Source: Natrinema sp. CBA1119 (lineage in GTDB: Archaea > Halobacteriota > Halobacteria > Halobacteriales > Natrialbaceae). Taken from it: DNA of 64,000 bases. The stretch covers positions 1,302,001-1,366,000 of the forward strand of contig NZ_PDBS01000001.1 of NCBI RefSeq assembly GCF_002572525.1, in the 5' to 3' direction. Made by a program: the position numbers and the translations under genes. Each line of letters starts with the position of its first letter. Position 1 is the first letter of the stretch. This document shows, piece by piece, positions 49,330 through 58,389 of the stretch. The notes under the pieces were generated by a model. That model ran no database searches. It was not told the DNA's origin and saw only the letters and a program-made list of their open reading frames with translations.

Positions 49330-50949
49330 TCAGCGGTCGGCGACAGCGCCGACAAATCCTGTTTCAGTGCCGCCGCCCGGAGTCTTCCAGGTCAGCTCGA
49401 TGCCGCGGAGCGCTGTCGGATCGTTGCCCGACTTCGACCACTTCTCGAGGGCTTCACTCGCGATCGTGGCGAGATCCTCGAAGCTGTCGGCCTTCAACCG
49501 GGAGAGAATCGTATCGATCCGCATTCGACGCGGCTTGCCGTTCTCGTCGAACTCGAGGTCGGCCCCGTTCTTCGCGAGCCACTCCTGAAACGGAGAGGAC
49601 TCGGCGACATGATCGGCCAAGCCCATGATGTGCTGCATCCGATCGGCATAGCTCTCGATCGCGTACTCGGCCGACTCGACGAGAGCTCGTAGTTCCTCGC
49701 GGTACTTTCGAGCGCGGAACGACACGTCGCCCTGGTCGAGCTCGAGGACTTCGCCGAGGTCGTTGATGGCTCGGTAGATCGTGGCGGGATGCTTCCCCAG
49801 CTCGTCGGCCAGGCCGTCGATCGTCGAGCCGCCGTCCGTCGCGACCGACTCGGTGACATCGCGCGCAGTCTCGCCCATGTCCCGCAGCGTCGTCATCAAC
49901 AGGTGGTCAGACTTCGCCTCGAGGCGCGGCGTCGGATCCTCATACAGTTCGACCGGCTTGTCTCGAGCCACCGCATCGAAGTGATCGTCGGCGATGTACA
50001 CGCCGTTTCCGTCGGGACCGAGCGGGATGTCTTCCCAGTGGAGTGCATTCAGCAGCGTTTCCTCGATCTGCTCGGTGACCGCGTGGCGATCGGCCCATGC
50101 CCATGCCTCGTTGTCGTTCATCGATTTGTTTACCAGCACCTCCACTTTCGGGTGGTAGGACGGGTGATTCTTCGAAACCGCGTCCGGGTCCTTCAGCTGG
50201 TAGATCTCGAACTTTCGGCCGTAGGTGTGCCCCGGCAGCAGTTCGGCAGCCGATGACGGATCCAAAATCAGCCGGTTCTGGTGGTTGATCGCCTCCTTGT
50301 TGTTGATATGGAGTTCGGCTTTCACGCCCTTGAGGTCGGACAGGTAGTGCGCGACCTTCTGCAGCACACCGGCCGACGAGAGCTTTTCCGCCCACTCGCG
50401 TCGGATTCGAACGTACCGCTCATACGCCCACATTCGGCTCGCTTCGTGCGGCTCGGCTCGAAAGTAATCGGAATGAATCCGCTCGCCGGCGTGATCGAAT
50501 ACCGCTCCGAAGAACTCCGGCAGCAGCTCGAGGCCACGGTCGGGTTCGATGTTGCTCGTGTGAAACTCGACGTCAACACCGTCGACCTCGCCGACCTGAT
50601 TCTCCCACGGGAGTTGCAACTTCTCGCCGCTCTCCCAATGGCGCATGTTCGGGAACCGCGGACCGATGTTGTACGATGCCTTCCGCTCACCGCGCCCACG
50701 GCCCACAATATCCCATTCGTAGAGCCGTTCGGCGTTGATCCCGTCGGACAGTCGTGGCGCGAATCCCGACTTGCTGTACCGAACCTCCAGGTGCCAGGGC
50801 TCGCCGTCGATCTCCGTGTCGATCTCGAGGTAGCCCTCGAAGGGCTCGCCGAGCATCACCGACGACAGCGCGTCGTAGGGCCCACGACCCCAATCGGGCC
50901 ACTTCCACCGGCCCTCGATCTCGTGCGGCGTCGTTTCGACTTGCGACAC
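49330..50949 (-). CDS. Betapleolipovirus-type putative replication protein
   Basis: A 539-residue protein with GTG start (MSQVETTPHEIEGRWKWPDW). The N-terminal ~330 residues contain RYVRIRREWAEKLSSAGVL and KVEVLVNKSMNDNEAWAW; no HUH motif, polymerase or helicase motif is seen. A winged-helix segment follows at about 390-430 (IDGLADELGKHPATIYRAIN), then a helical C-terminus with MRIDTILSRLKADSFEDLA. Large proteins of this kind take the replication-gene position in SNJ2-like viruses, but the biochemical activity is not established. It is the last gene of a seven-gene overlapping operon. The A' copy is deleted and frameshifted. Confidence 0.65.
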   Translation of the reverse strand: MSQVETTPHEIEGRWKWPDWGRGPYDALSSVMLGEPFEGYLEIDTEIDGEPWHLEVRYSKSGFAPRLSDGINAERLYEWDIVGRGRGERKASYNIGPRFPNMRHWESGEKLQLPWENQVGEVDGVDVEFHTSNIEPDRGLELLPEFFGAVFDHAGERIHSDYFRAEPHEASRMWAYERYVRIRREWAEKLSSAGVLQKVAHYLSDLKGVKAELHINNKEAINHQNRLILDPSSAAELLPGHTYGRKFEIYQLKDPDAVSKNHPSYHPKVEVLVNKSMNDNEAWAWADRHAVTEQIEETLLNALHWEDIPLGPDGNGVYIADDHFDAVARDKPVELYEDPTPRLEAKSDHLLMTTLRDMGETARDVTESVATDGGSTIDGLADELGKHPATIYRAINDLGEVLELDQGDVSFRARKYREELRALVESAEYAIESYADRMQHIMGLADHVAESSPFQEWLAKNGADLEFDENGKPRRMRIDTILSRLKADSFEDLATIASEALEKWSKSGNDPTALRGIELTWKTPGGGTETGFVGAVADR

Positions 50950-50951
50950 TG

Positions 50952-51254
50952 CTACTCACCTCGCTCGCGCTCTTGCTCGCTCTCGAGCAAGCCAGTGAGT
51001 ACGGCGACGGGGTTCCACCACGTCGCACTCTGACAGCCGTAGCAGACGTGCTTGAACGACGTGCAGTCGCTCGCCTCGAGGGCGATCGGATCGGCCTGCG
51101 GAGACCGGTCCATCTCCTCGAGGGTTGCGCGCTTGACGCGCGTCCGCCCACAGCCCACGCAAATCGCGTCGACGGGGATGCCGAACCGACCGGCCGCCGA
51201 GCTCGCCAGTTCGGCCTCGAGGTTACGGTCATCCCGATCGGCGTCGACACTCAC
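50952..51254 (-). CDS. Zinc-ribbon protein of the replication operon (100 aa)
   Basis: Two cysteine pairs, CVGCG (about 32-36) and CYGCQ (about 71-75), enclose a charged helix. It starts MSVDADRDDRNLEAEL and ends in an acidic ERERGE tail. Its stop is 2 bp before the replication gene. It overlaps the 57-residue gene upstream by ATGA. It is probably a nucleic-acid-binding accessory. Confidence 0.7.
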   Translation of the reverse strand: MSVDADRDDRNLEAELASSAAGRFGIPVDAICVGCGRTRVKRATLEEMDRSPQADPIALEASDCTSFKHVCYGCQSATWWNPVAVLTGLLESEQERERGE

Positions 51255-51424
51255 GCCGAATCGCCTCCGCTGAAGCAGTCGTGGCGTACACCGTCAGCGA
51301 TCGTATAGAGCCGATTACGACAAAAACGACAGTCTCGGATTCGGTCGGCACGCTGGTAGTTGCCGCCAATATCACGGATAACGGCTCGTCCGTCGCGGAC
51401 ATCGAGATCATCTGCACGGCTCAT
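51251..51424 (-). CDS. Small zinc-finger protein of the replication operon (57 aa)
   Basis: MSRADDLDVRDGRAVIRDIG at the start, then CRFCRNRLYTIADGVRHDC, giving a C-x2-C and H-x-C set. It overlaps its neighbours on both sides by 4 bp (ATGA). Such a compact treble of cysteine/histidine ligands can hold one zinc ion. Confidence 0.65.
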   Translation of the reverse strand: MSRADDLDVRDGRAVIRDIGGNYQRADRIRDCRFCRNRLYTIADGVRHDCFSGGDSA

Positions 51425-51942
51425 CGTGATCCCTCCACGGTTACCGACGGATCGACGCCCGCGGGATCGATCACGTGCGACCACGCCAGTTTCGCGACCT
51501 CCTGTTCCGAGCGCGAGCCGCCGACCTCGTACCACCGGTCGGCCAGCAGCTCGTCGACGAGCGTCGCCGGCACGATCGCCCGGGCGACCTGGGGCAACCC
51601 CGGCCGCGGAATGTAGACGACGAACAGGTACATCCCAGCCGCTTCGAGTAGTTGCTCGTGGGCGGCTCGCTTGACGTAGAACCGCCCGCGAGTCGAATTC
51701 GATCCGTTGCTCGTTTCGATCTGGCAGCCTTTGATCTCGACCGGAACGCCCGGCTCAACGAGAACGATTCCGTAGAACGGCAGCGACCGACTCGCCTCAA
51801 GGACGGCCGTCGTCTGCGCGTCGTGCCAGGTGGCGGTGTGATCGCTCACGTACTCGAGCGCGTCGACGACCTGGACGATCTCGGCCTCGAGTGCGTCGCC
51901 GCTGGCCTTCGAACTCTCGAGTTCCGATGCTCGAGAACTCAT
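51421..51942 (-). CDS. PD-(D/E)XK nuclease-like protein of the replication operon (173 aa)
   Basis: The core PGVPVEIKGCQIETSNG has the E-x-K pattern, followed by RGRFYVKRAAHEQLLEAAG and MYLFVVYIP, the same order as the nuclease at 45763. The N-terminal ~50 residues are helical. It overlaps the genes on either side by 4 bp. With the zinc-ribbon proteins it forms a presumed DNA-processing unit for viral replication or recombination. Confidence 0.7.
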   Translation of the reverse strand: MSSRASELESSKASGDALEAEIVQVVDALEYVSDHTATWHDAQTTAVLEASRSLPFYGIVLVEPGVPVEIKGCQIETSNGSNSTRGRFYVKRAAHEQLLEAAGMYLFVVYIPRPGLPQVARAIVPATLVDELLADRWYEVGGSRSEQEVAKLAWSHVIDPAGVDPSVTVEGSR

Positions 51943-52058
51943 AGTGGCCCCTCCCGCGCGTCGCGAACGGCACGCGTACAGTCCGGACAGAGACGGCGAA
52001 GCGCATCGATACGATCACCACAACGCTCGCACTCGTCTGATTCGACGAGGCGATTCAC
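51939..52058 (-). CDS. Zinc-ribbon microprotein of the replication operon (39 aa)
   Basis: GTG start, VNRLVESDECERCGDRIDAL, then LCPDCTRAVRDAREGPL. The two pairs CERC and CPDC give a complete zinc ribbon in 39 residues. GTGA overlap with the gene upstream and ATGA with the gene downstream. Confidence 0.65.
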   Translation of the reverse strand: MNRLVESDECERCGDRIDALRRLCPDCTRAVRDAREGPL

Positions 52059-52186
52059 GCTGACTCACCTCGGTTCTCGAGCGCCCGCCGAACGTCCGCG
52101 TCAGTCGCTTGGTGGGCTGGATGGGCTATGGGTGTCCGACTCTCGATATCGTACAGCCGATTCGCCGGAACGAACCAGCTACACAT
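52055..52186 (-). CDS. Small protein of the replication operon (43 aa)
   Basis: MCSWFVPANRLYDIESRTP is the start; the end is ADVRRALENRGESA. Overlaps the first operon gene by 8 bp and the next by 4 bp (GTGA). No motif is recognised; the overlaps are the main support. Confidence 0.5.
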   Translation of the reverse strand: MCSWFVPANRLYDIESRTPIAHPAHQATDADVRRALENRGESA

Positions 52187-52409
52187 CGGTCTCACCCCCG
52201 TGACGGCCGGGCGACGTTTCCGGGTCCGGAATCGACACGTCGACGCCAGCGGCGGAGCCGCGGCTCAGTCGTGCGTACGTATCGCAGTCGCCACAGCGGT
52301 GGGCTCGGTTGCGGTTGTCACCGAAAACTCGCGAGAAGTGGTCGGTGACGTGGGCTCCGCAGTGCTTGCACGTCGAGTTGTCGACCGACGGCCAGGGAGC
52401 GACCGTCAT
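52179..52409 (-). CDS. Zinc-ribbon protein, first gene of the replication operon
   Basis: A 76-residue protein starting MTVAPWPSVDNSTCKHCGAH, with the second pair in RCGDCDTYARL and a charged tail. The first 31 residues are nearly identical to those of the fused zinc-ribbon/DUF488-like protein at 4486-4911. It opens an operon of seven genes in which each stop overlaps, or is within 2 bp of, the next start. It is 180 bp from tRNA-Arg. Confidence 0.7.
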   Translation of the reverse strand: MTVAPWPSVDNSTCKHCGAHVTDHFSRVFGDNRNRAHRCGDCDTYARLSRGSAAGVDVSIPDPETSPGRHGGETDV

Positions 52410-52588
52410 GCCGACCACCTCACAGACTGCCCGACAACGAAAAACGCAGGCGGGCAGAGGGGGATGTTCAACTGCTGAACGAAGTTCGGATTCTCAGGAC
52501 GAGTCTCGTTTCGAGAATCCCGCGATTCTGAACCGTAGCGGGCTTCACTCCTACCGTTCGGTAGAAGGTCTAAAACGACAGTTTTCGT

Positions 52589-52603
52589 ACGGGCACGATG
52601 GGA
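52589..52603. repeat. attR of provirus B (tRNA-Arg 3' end)
   Basis: ACGGGCACGATGGGA contains both 14-bp words found at 34585-34598 and 34685-34698. Thirteen of its bases belong to the tRNA 3' end, which is kept intact by the integration. Confidence 0.78.
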
Positions 52604-52664
52604 TTTGAACCCACGACCGTCGGATTAGAAGTCCGACGCTCTTTCCGGACTGAGCTACGTGCCC
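52591..52664 (-). tRNA. tRNA-Arg(UCU)
   Basis: Acceptor stem GGGCACG/CGTGCCC. The D arm is GCTC-loop-GAGC; the anticodon stem TCGGA/TCCGA encloses the loop CTTCTAA, giving anticodon TCT. The T arm contains GGTTCAAATCC. No CCA is encoded. It is the target of provirus B and of the older remnant B'. Confidence 0.93.
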
Positions 52665-52840
52665 TCGAGTCCGAATCCACGACGGAACGGCATAAGCGGT
52701 TGGGATTCTCGTCGCAGTCGACCGCTCACTGCGCTATCGAACAGGCGAACGAAGTTCGAACGCGGTACCCGACGGTGACCGGTACGTCGCGCGAAAAAGA
52801 GGTGCGTCCTCGTGAGTACCCGCGTTAGCACCGGCCGGCG

Positions 52841-53233
52841 TCAGAACTCGACCTCCGTATCGTCGTCGCTCGAGTTCTCGGTGTCGGTGCCGTCGGACTC
52901 GTTGGTGGACGCGTTCTCCGTGTCATCACTCGTCTCGTCGTCGGATTCGTTCCCCACTTCGCTGTCATCGGATTCGGTATCGGATTCGGTATCGGATTCG
53001 TTGGATTCGTTGCCGAGTCCGCCGTCATCCGACTCGTTACCGAGCCCACCGTCGTCGGACTCGTTGCCGCCATCGCCGGTGCCGGGGTCTCCGGAACCGT
53101 CCGTTCCGTCCGACTCGTCGTCCGGCGAGTCCTCGCTGGATTCGCCGTCGTCCGAACAACCCGCGACTGCAGCGACCAGTCCGGCGCTGGCTCCGGCCGT
53201 GAATCGACGCCTGGAGATGATCTTGTCTGTCAT
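52841..53233 (-). CDS. Acidic low-complexity Tat lipoprotein
   Basis: A 130-residue protein. The Tat-type signal is SRRRFTAGASAGLVAAVAGC with the lipobox cysteine at its end. The rest is almost wholly D/E/S/G/N, with an imprecise repeat GNESDDGGL and TESD units. No globular domain remains. It may be a surface spacer or the product of repeat expansion in a former lipoprotein. The start is at MTDKIISRRR. Confidence 0.6.
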   Translation of the reverse strand: MTDKIISRRRFTAGASAGLVAAVAGCSDDGESSEDSPDDESDGTDGSGDPGTGDGGNESDDGGLGNESDDGGLGNESNESDTESDTESDDSEVGNESDDETSDDTENASTNESDGTDTENSSDDDTEVEF

Positions 53234-53598
53234 GATACGCACCCGTCTCCGCAACGGACTGCCACATAACGGGGTCTCTCCGTTTCAGCGATCAGTCAGG
53301 GTTTGATCGAATTGCCTCGAATTGGAACGGTTGAGCGAAATACGACCGCCGAACGCGCCGGTTCGATGCGAGCGAACGCATCGATAGCAGGCGCATAAGC
53401 CGCGCCGACTCGAGCGAGCCTAAATACCGAGTTCGGCCCGGCTCGAGGGGCGGCCGAGCCGGAATGCAACGCGGCAAATGGCGATCCTAAAACCGTTGCA
53501 GCGAACCGATGGACGGCCCGAGCGCCGAGGGCGACGCTGCGGTCCGGACCGAACGGCGAACACAGCGTTTATGCACGTCTCGCCGGTACGTAGTCTCG
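53234..53598. other. Intergenic region without recognisable features
   Basis: This 365-bp stretch between divergent genes should hold both promoters. Apart from AT-rich words (CTAAATACC at 53420-53428), nothing is identifiable. Confidence 0.35.
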
Positions 53599-54180
53599 AT
53601 GCACGTCATCGGAACGGTCGGACTCCCCGGGAGCGGCAAGGGCGAGGCCGCGACCGTCGCACGCGAGGACGGAATCCCGGTAGTCACGATGGGCGACGTC
53701 GTCCGCCAGGAGACGGCCGACCGCGGGCTCGACCCCGCGACGGACCACGGCACGGTCGCGCAGGCGCTGCGCGAGGAAAACGGCCCGGCGGCCATCGCCG
53801 AACGATCGCTGCCGATGATCGAGGATCGCCTCGAGGCCCACGAGACGGTGCTGGTCGACGGCATCCGCTCAGGCACCGAGGTCGACGTCTTCGAAGCGGA
53901 GTTCGACGACGCGTTCACGCTGGTCAGTATCGAAGCCCCCTTCGAGCTGCGAGCCAAGCGAATCGACGAGCGCGGTCGGGACGCGAGCAAGGCCGACGGC
54001 GGCGAGGGGCTAGCCGCCCGCGACGAACGCGAGCGCGGCTTCGGGATGGACGATGCGATGGAGCGCGCGGACGTGGTCGTCGAGAACACCGACTCGCTCG
54101 AGGCGTTCCACGACCGGATCCGGTCGATCGTCCGGGGAACCGACGACGAGAAACGTGCCGAGGCCGAAGCCGACCCATGA
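53599..54180 (+). CDS. UPF0200 family P-loop kinase-like protein
   Basis: A 193-residue nucleotide kinase-like protein: P-loop GLPGSGKGEA (about 7-16), GIPVVTMGDVVRQE, LVDGIRSGTEVDVFE (Walker B side), and RGR-(…)-ARDERERGFGM in the lid region. It belongs to archaeal UPF0200, related to adenylate/dephospho-CoA kinases; the substrate is unknown. It overlaps the UPF0201 gene by ATGA, an arrangement conserved in haloarchaea as I know it. The start at 53599 is chosen because the family begins MHVIGTVGLPGSGK. Confidence 0.9.
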   Translation: MHVIGTVGLPGSGKGEAATVAREDGIPVVTMGDVVRQETADRGLDPATDHGTVAQALREENGPAAIAERSLPMIEDRLEAHETVLVDGIRSGTEVDVFEAEFDDAFTLVSIEAPFELRAKRIDERGRDASKADGGEGLAARDERERGFGMDDAMERADVVVENTDSLEAFHDRIRSIVRGTDDEKRAEAEADP

Positions 54181-54590
54181 GCGAGATCTACCGCGTCGAC
54201 GTCGAGATTACGGCACCGATATACGACACCGAGGTTACGAGTCGCGTGATCGACGCCGTCGCGAACATCTTTCCCACGGCAGACCTCGAGGAGGAGTTCG
54301 GCGAGGTCAGGGGCGAGGCCCACGAGCTCGATCACTTCTCGGAACAGTTGCACCGTCAGGAGATCCTCGACACCGCCCGCGGCGAGTTCTTCGCCAACCG
54401 CGAGGGCGACGCGTTTACCTTCGCGCTGAAAAAGCAGGCGGCGTTCGAGGACTACGTCAACTTCTCGGTCGGCAAACCCGACGAACTCGGCGAGATCAGC
54501 GTTCGGGTCCGTGTCGAAGAGCCGAGCCTCGAGGAGTACGTCGACCACATCGCGCCGCCGACGGAAGACGGGCGGCCGGTCGACACCTGA
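54177..54590 (+). CDS. UPF0201 family RNA-binding-like protein
   Basis: A 137-residue protein: MSEIYRVDVEITAPIYDTEV, IFPTADLEEEFGEV, then FFANREGDAFTFALKKQAA. This is archaeal UPF0201, with an RNA-binding-like fold. It is translationally coupled to the UPF0200 kinase-like gene (ATGA at 54177-54180), so the two probably act in the same process. Length is normal. Confidence 0.9.
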   Translation: MSEIYRVDVEITAPIYDTEVTSRVIDAVANIFPTADLEEEFGEVRGEAHELDHFSEQLHRQEILDTARGEFFANREGDAFTFALKKQAAFEDYVNFSVGKPDELGEISVRVRVEEPSLEEYVDHIAPPTEDGRPVDT

Positions 54591-54650
54591 ATCGGGTCGG
54601 TTTCGCCGGCCCATCGATCCCCCTATACTGGTCGTCTCGAGTCGCTCGCC

Positions 54651-55016
54651 TCACCGGTCGTACTCGCTGACACAGAAGCCGTTGCCCGCTGGATCTTCCA
54701 GTATCGTCCAGACGGCCGTGTGCGTCTCGTGTTCCTCGATCTTCGTCTCACGGACGGACGCACCCAACTCGCGGAGTCGATCGACGGACGCCTCCCGATC
54801 CTTGGTCGACAGGTCGAGGTGGATCGGCAGGTCTCGCTCGGTTCCCTTCGGCTGGGGTTTGAACAGGGGGTCCGGCCCCTCACCGGGCCGATCGACGACG
54901 TCCGGTTCGAGCGACGACGGAAAGTCGCGACGCTCGCTGTCGAGAGCCCGTTCCCAGAACGACGCCAATCGATCCGGATTCGTACAAGCGAATGTAATAA
55001 ATTCTAGTTCGATCAT
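54651..55016 (-). CDS. VOC-family (glyoxalase-like) protein
   Basis: A 121-residue single VOC unit pair: MIELEFITFACTNPDRLASF at the start, HLDLSTKDREASVDRL in the middle (conserved H), and WTILEDPAGNGFCVSE at the end (E ligand). The PxGNxFC ending is typical of the glyoxalase-like branch. The substrate is unknown. It stands alone. Confidence 0.85.
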   Translation of the reverse strand: MIELEFITFACTNPDRLASFWERALDSERRDFPSSLEPDVVDRPGEGPDPLFKPQPKGTERDLPIHLDLSTKDREASVDRLRELGASVRETKIEEHETHTAVWTILEDPAGNGFCVSEYDR

Positions 55017-55185
55017 GCTTACTATGCATAGACAGACAGACGTAAGCCGCTAGTGACGACGGTAATAGTTGCTATCCCAACCAGTATCGCGTTCGATCGA
55101 ATCAACTCGCCCGCTACACACTGCTCCTCCGCAGGAACGCCGGCCTCCCAACAACTGATACTGGCAGACAGCGTATGACTGTCAG

Positions 55186-55290
55186 ATGCATGGTACAACA
55201 GTTTTCGAGGGGGACGCGGTCGTTCTGATCGACGAGCTTCCGCCGGCGGCAGCCCGCGAGCGAGAGGCGACGACCGGAGTATCGGATTAG
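55186..55290 (+). CDS. Possible microprotein (34 aa)
   Basis: MHGTTVFEGDAVVLIDELPP and 14 more residues. The composition is haloarchaeal and the frame has no upstream extension. It overlaps the 3' end of the lipoprotein gene on the other strand by 4 bp. Support is weak. Confidence 0.3.
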   Translation: MHGTTVFEGDAVVLIDELPPAAAREREATTGVSD

Positions 55291-56282
55291 TTCGTACAGG
55301 AACCGACCGCATCGAGCGAGTTCTCGCCCTGATTCCTGTGGTTCTCGGCGGCGACCGGGTCTCTGTCGGCCGCGGCGGCCGCCGCCTCGGCGAACGCCGC
55401 TGCCGCGTCTCGCAGGTGGCCGTTCTGACACGACGCCGTCTCGAAGTACTCGGCGTATCCCTCCGGAGACTCCGATCGACCGGTTTCGAGTCGGTCCACC
55501 GACGCCGAAAACGTCGCTTCGGCGGTCTCGAACGCCGCCTGTGCGTCCTCGTACTCGCCGTTTTCCAGTCGGGTCCGGCCGCGCTCGAGCGCGCCGAATC
55601 CGTCCTCCTCGCTCAGCGTCGCATCGTACGTCTCGGTGAGCGTCTCGAGCGACGTCACCGCCTCGCCGAGCGCGGCCGCGCCGTCCTCGAGCTCCGCGAG
55701 ATCGATGCCGGACAGTTCACTGAGCCGATCACCGTCGATGGAATCGATCGTCGTCGTCGATTCCGCGTGGCGTTCGCGCGCGCCGGTGACGGTCTCGTTG
55801 CGTTCGTCGACGGTCTCGTTCGCTGCCTCGAGATCACCGTTCTCCTCGAGCGCCGCGTTGACGGCCTCGATATCGTCGGTGATCGTGTCGTCGGTGACCG
55901 CCACGGTCACCGCGATGAGGCCGTCGAGGGCGTCCGCGTACGAGCGAAGCGTCTCGACGTCGCTCATCCGGTCGTCGCCCAGTTCCGATTCCGCGGTCTC
56001 GAGGTGCTCGCGAGCCGCCGAGAGGTGGTCGCGGGGCACCGTCGGCTCGAACTCGACCGCTTCGGGATCCTCGAGGTCGTCAAGTTTGTTCAGCGACTGG
56101 GCGGCCTCGTTCAGGCTCCCCGCCGCGCGGGCGATCGCGCGTTCACCGGTTCGATCGCTGACCGCGACGTTGTCCGTGTCCGACGAGCCCGTGAGCTCAC
56201 CGAGACAGCCGGCCATCGCTGCCAGGGTTCCTGTGCTCACACCGGCCGCACTGGTTCGGGCGAGATACTGCCGACGATTCAT
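55287..56282 (-). CDS. Tat lipoprotein with helical repeats
   Basis: A 331-residue protein. Twin-arginine signal NRRQYLARTSAAG and lipobox AAMAGC place it on the outer face of the membrane. The mature part is nearly all helical (ALA-rich, E/D-rich), with tetratricopeptide-like regularity in the last third (ENGEYEDAQAAFETAEATF). No enzyme motif is seen. A C-terminal cysteine pair (ETASCQNGHLRD and VGSCTN) could form a disulfide. Confidence 0.7.
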   Translation of the reverse strand: MNRRQYLARTSAAGVSTGTLAAMAGCLGELTGSSDTDNVAVSDRTGERAIARAAGSLNEAAQSLNKLDDLEDPEAVEFEPTVPRDHLSAAREHLETAESELGDDRMSDVETLRSYADALDGLIAVTVAVTDDTITDDIEAVNAALEENGDLEAANETVDERNETVTGARERHAESTTTIDSIDGDRLSELSGIDLAELEDGAAALGEAVTSLETLTETYDATLSEEDGFGALERGRTRLENGEYEDAQAAFETAEATFSASVDRLETGRSESPEGYAEYFETASCQNGHLRDAAAAFAEAAAAAADRDPVAAENHRNQGENSLDAVGSCTN

Positions 56283-56396
56283 TCTACTCGAGGATTCGTC
56301 TAGAAGGGCATTAACGTAGTGGCAGTGTGAGAGTCTTCTAAACCGATAGGACTGGGAAGTTTCGTGTGGCGCGTATCGGCGAAACGCGGGCGTAGT

Positions 56397-57791
56397 CTAT
56401 CCGAACGGCCCCATACCGCCCATGCCGCCGCCACCGCCACCGCCGCCCTGTTGCATCTGTTTCATCATGCGCTGCATCTCTTGTTCGGAGCCCATGCCTT
56501 GGAACTGCTTGATGGTGCGTTCCATCATCTTGTACTGCTGGAGCAGTTCCCGGACCTGCTCCTCACTGGTCCCCGAACCGCGGGCGATGCGCTTGATCTG
56601 ACTCGCGCCGATGGCCTTGGGATACTCCTTCTCCGCGTCGGTCATCGAGTCCATGATCACGGAGAACGCCCGCATCCGGTCCTGGGTGACGTCCATCGCG
56701 TCGTCGGGCAGTTGGTCCTTGATCCCGCCGCCGAGGCCGGGGATCATGTCCATCACCTGATCGAGCGGCCCCATGTTGTTCATCGCCTCCATCTGCTTTT
56801 GCATGTCGTTCAGTGTGAACTGCCCCTGCAGCATGTCCTCGGGGTCCCAGTCGTCCTCCTCAATATCGGTCTGCTCCATCGCGCGCTCGACGCGCTCGGC
56901 GAGCTGGCTGAGGTCCCCCATCCCGAGCAGCCGCGAGATGAAGCCGTCGGGCTCGAAGCGCTCGACGTCCTGGACCTCTTCGCCGGTCCCGAGGAAGGCG
57001 ATCGAGGAGTCGGTCTGGTCCACCGCGGTGAGAGCACCGCCACCCTTCGCGGTCCCGTCTAACTTCGTGATGACGACGCCGTCGATCCCGATCGACTCGT
57101 CGAACTGCTGGGCCTGCTCTTTCGCCCCTTGCCCGATCGCGGCGTCGAGGACCAGCAGGGACGTGTCGGGCTCGACGACGCCCTCGATCTGCTCGATCTC
57201 GGCGATCAGGTCGTCCTCGAGCGCGTGGCGACCCGCCGTGTCCACGATGTGGACGTCGGCCTCGCTCGTCGCCTCGAGGCCCTCGCGGGCGATTTCGACG
57301 GGATCCTCGCCGTCGGGATCGCCGTAGAAGTCGACCTCCGCGCGCTCGGCCATCTCCTCGGCCTGATCGTACGCGCCGGGGCGGAAGGTGTCCGTCTGAA
57401 TGACGGCCGGTCGGAGCCCCTTCGTGGAGAACCACCAAGCCATCTTCGCGGCGGACGTGGTCTTCCCGGACCCCTGCAGGCCGGCCAGCAGGATCGTCTG
57501 TTCCTCGAGAGGCAACTCGGTGGAGTCGCCGATGAGATCGACCAGTTCCTCGTAGACGATGCGGAGGACGAAGTCCCGCGCCGGGGTGCCGGCCGGGGGT
57601 TCCTCCTCGAGGGCGCGTTCTTTGATATTGTCCGACAGCTCCATCACGAGCGAGACGTCGACGTCGGCGGAGAGCAGCGAGCGCTGGATCTCCTTGACGA
57701 TCTCCTCGATGTCTTCCTCGCTGAGTCGCGACTTCCCGCGGAGCTTGTCGAGGGTGCCCCGCAGAGAACTCCCGAGATCGTCGAGTACCAT
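56397..57791 (-). CDS. srp54: Signal recognition particle GTPase SRP54 (Ffh)
   Basis: A 464-residue protein with the normal N-G-M layout. The N domain covers 1-90; the G domain has [15 protein letters not shown] (G1, about 108), DTAGRH (G3), and [15 protein letters not shown] (G4/G5). The methionine-rich M domain begins near 300 and carries [17 protein letters not shown] and [15 protein letters not shown] (RNA-binding loop). The C-terminus is Gly/Met-rich. It binds 7S RNA and signal sequences and directs ribosomes to the membrane receptor FtsY. No 7S RNA gene is in this window. Confidence 0.95.
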   Translation of the reverse strand: MVLDDLGSSLRGTLDKLRGKSRLSEEDIEEIVKEIQRSLLSADVDVSLVMELSDNIKERALEEEPPAGTPARDFVLRIVYEELVDLIGDSTELPLEEQTILLAGLQGSGKTTSAAKMAWWFSTKGLRPAVIQTDTFRPGAYDQAEEMAERAEVDFYGDPDGEDPVEIAREGLEATSEADVHIVDTAGRHALEDDLIAEIEQIEGVVEPDTSLLVLDAAIGQGAKEQAQQFDESIGIDGVVITKLDGTAKGGGALTAVDQTDSSIAFLGTGEEVQDVERFEPDGFISRLLGMGDLSQLAERVERAMEQTDIEEDDWDPEDMLQGQFTLNDMQKQMEAMNNMGPLDQVMDMIPGLGGGIKDQLPDDAMDVTQDRMRAFSVIMDSMTDAEKEYPKAIGASQIKRIARGSGTSEEQVRELLQQYKMMERTIKQFQGMGSEQEMQRMMKQMQQGGGGGGGGMGGMGPFG

Positions 57792-57942
57792 TTGCTGGGT
57801 CTACGGGACGATGGTGTTAAAGGCTTTTTCTACGGCCGACACGACTGAACCGGTTCGACGCGTGAACTCCGTCGGTCACGCTTCTGTACTCGGTCGACCC
57901 GTTCCCGTACTCGAGCGACTCAGCAGCCACGATGACTCGCTC

Positions 57943-58389
57943 TCAGGAGCCCGCATCCCACATCCGTTCGAGTCGGTCTTCGACGGCAGCCAGAACCGTC
58001 GCGATAACGTCTAACGGATGAAGCGACGATAGCTCGAGATCGACCGTCTCGGCTCCGTCGGGCGGGCGGTGGAAATGGAGACGAGCGTTATGCGGATTCG
58101 GATGCCGGTCCCACCGACATTCCCAGTGAGTTCCGTCGGTCGCAGTCTCGACGTAGTGGATCGAGAAATCGTCGGTCGTATACCAGCAAATATCGAGTCG
58201 GACGGCGTCGACCGATGGCGGAACCCGGTCGCTATCGCCGTGGGCCTCGAGTACCCTCGGTTCGGTGCTATCGGGGTCGAACGTGGTCTCAGTGATGAGC
58301 GGGTCGTCGGCGAGCCGACGCTCGAGGAGTCGAAGAGTCTGGCGATCGGGCGGTCTCGACGAATCGTCACCCGACGATGGCGGACTCAT
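57943..58389 (-). CDS. TumE-like protein (putative toxin side of a TA pair)
   Basis: A 148-residue protein. The second half has AVRLDICWYTTDDFSIHYVE, then HWECRWDRHPNPHNARLHFH, and LDVIATVLAAVEDRL. The CRWDRHPNPHN--HFHPP-type segment is that of the DUF6516/TumE family. Its start codon follows the stop of the winged-helix gene without a gap. TumE proteins are annotated as toxins with a winged-helix antitoxin; whether this pair is a real TA system is not shown. Confidence 0.65.
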   Translation of the reverse strand: MSPPSSGDDSSRPPDRQTLRLLERRLADDPLITETTFDPDSTEPRVLEAHGDSDRVPPSVDAVRLDICWYTTDDFSIHYVETATDGTHWECRWDRHPNPHNARLHFHRPPDGAETVDLELSSLHPLDVIATVLAAVEDRLERMWDAGS

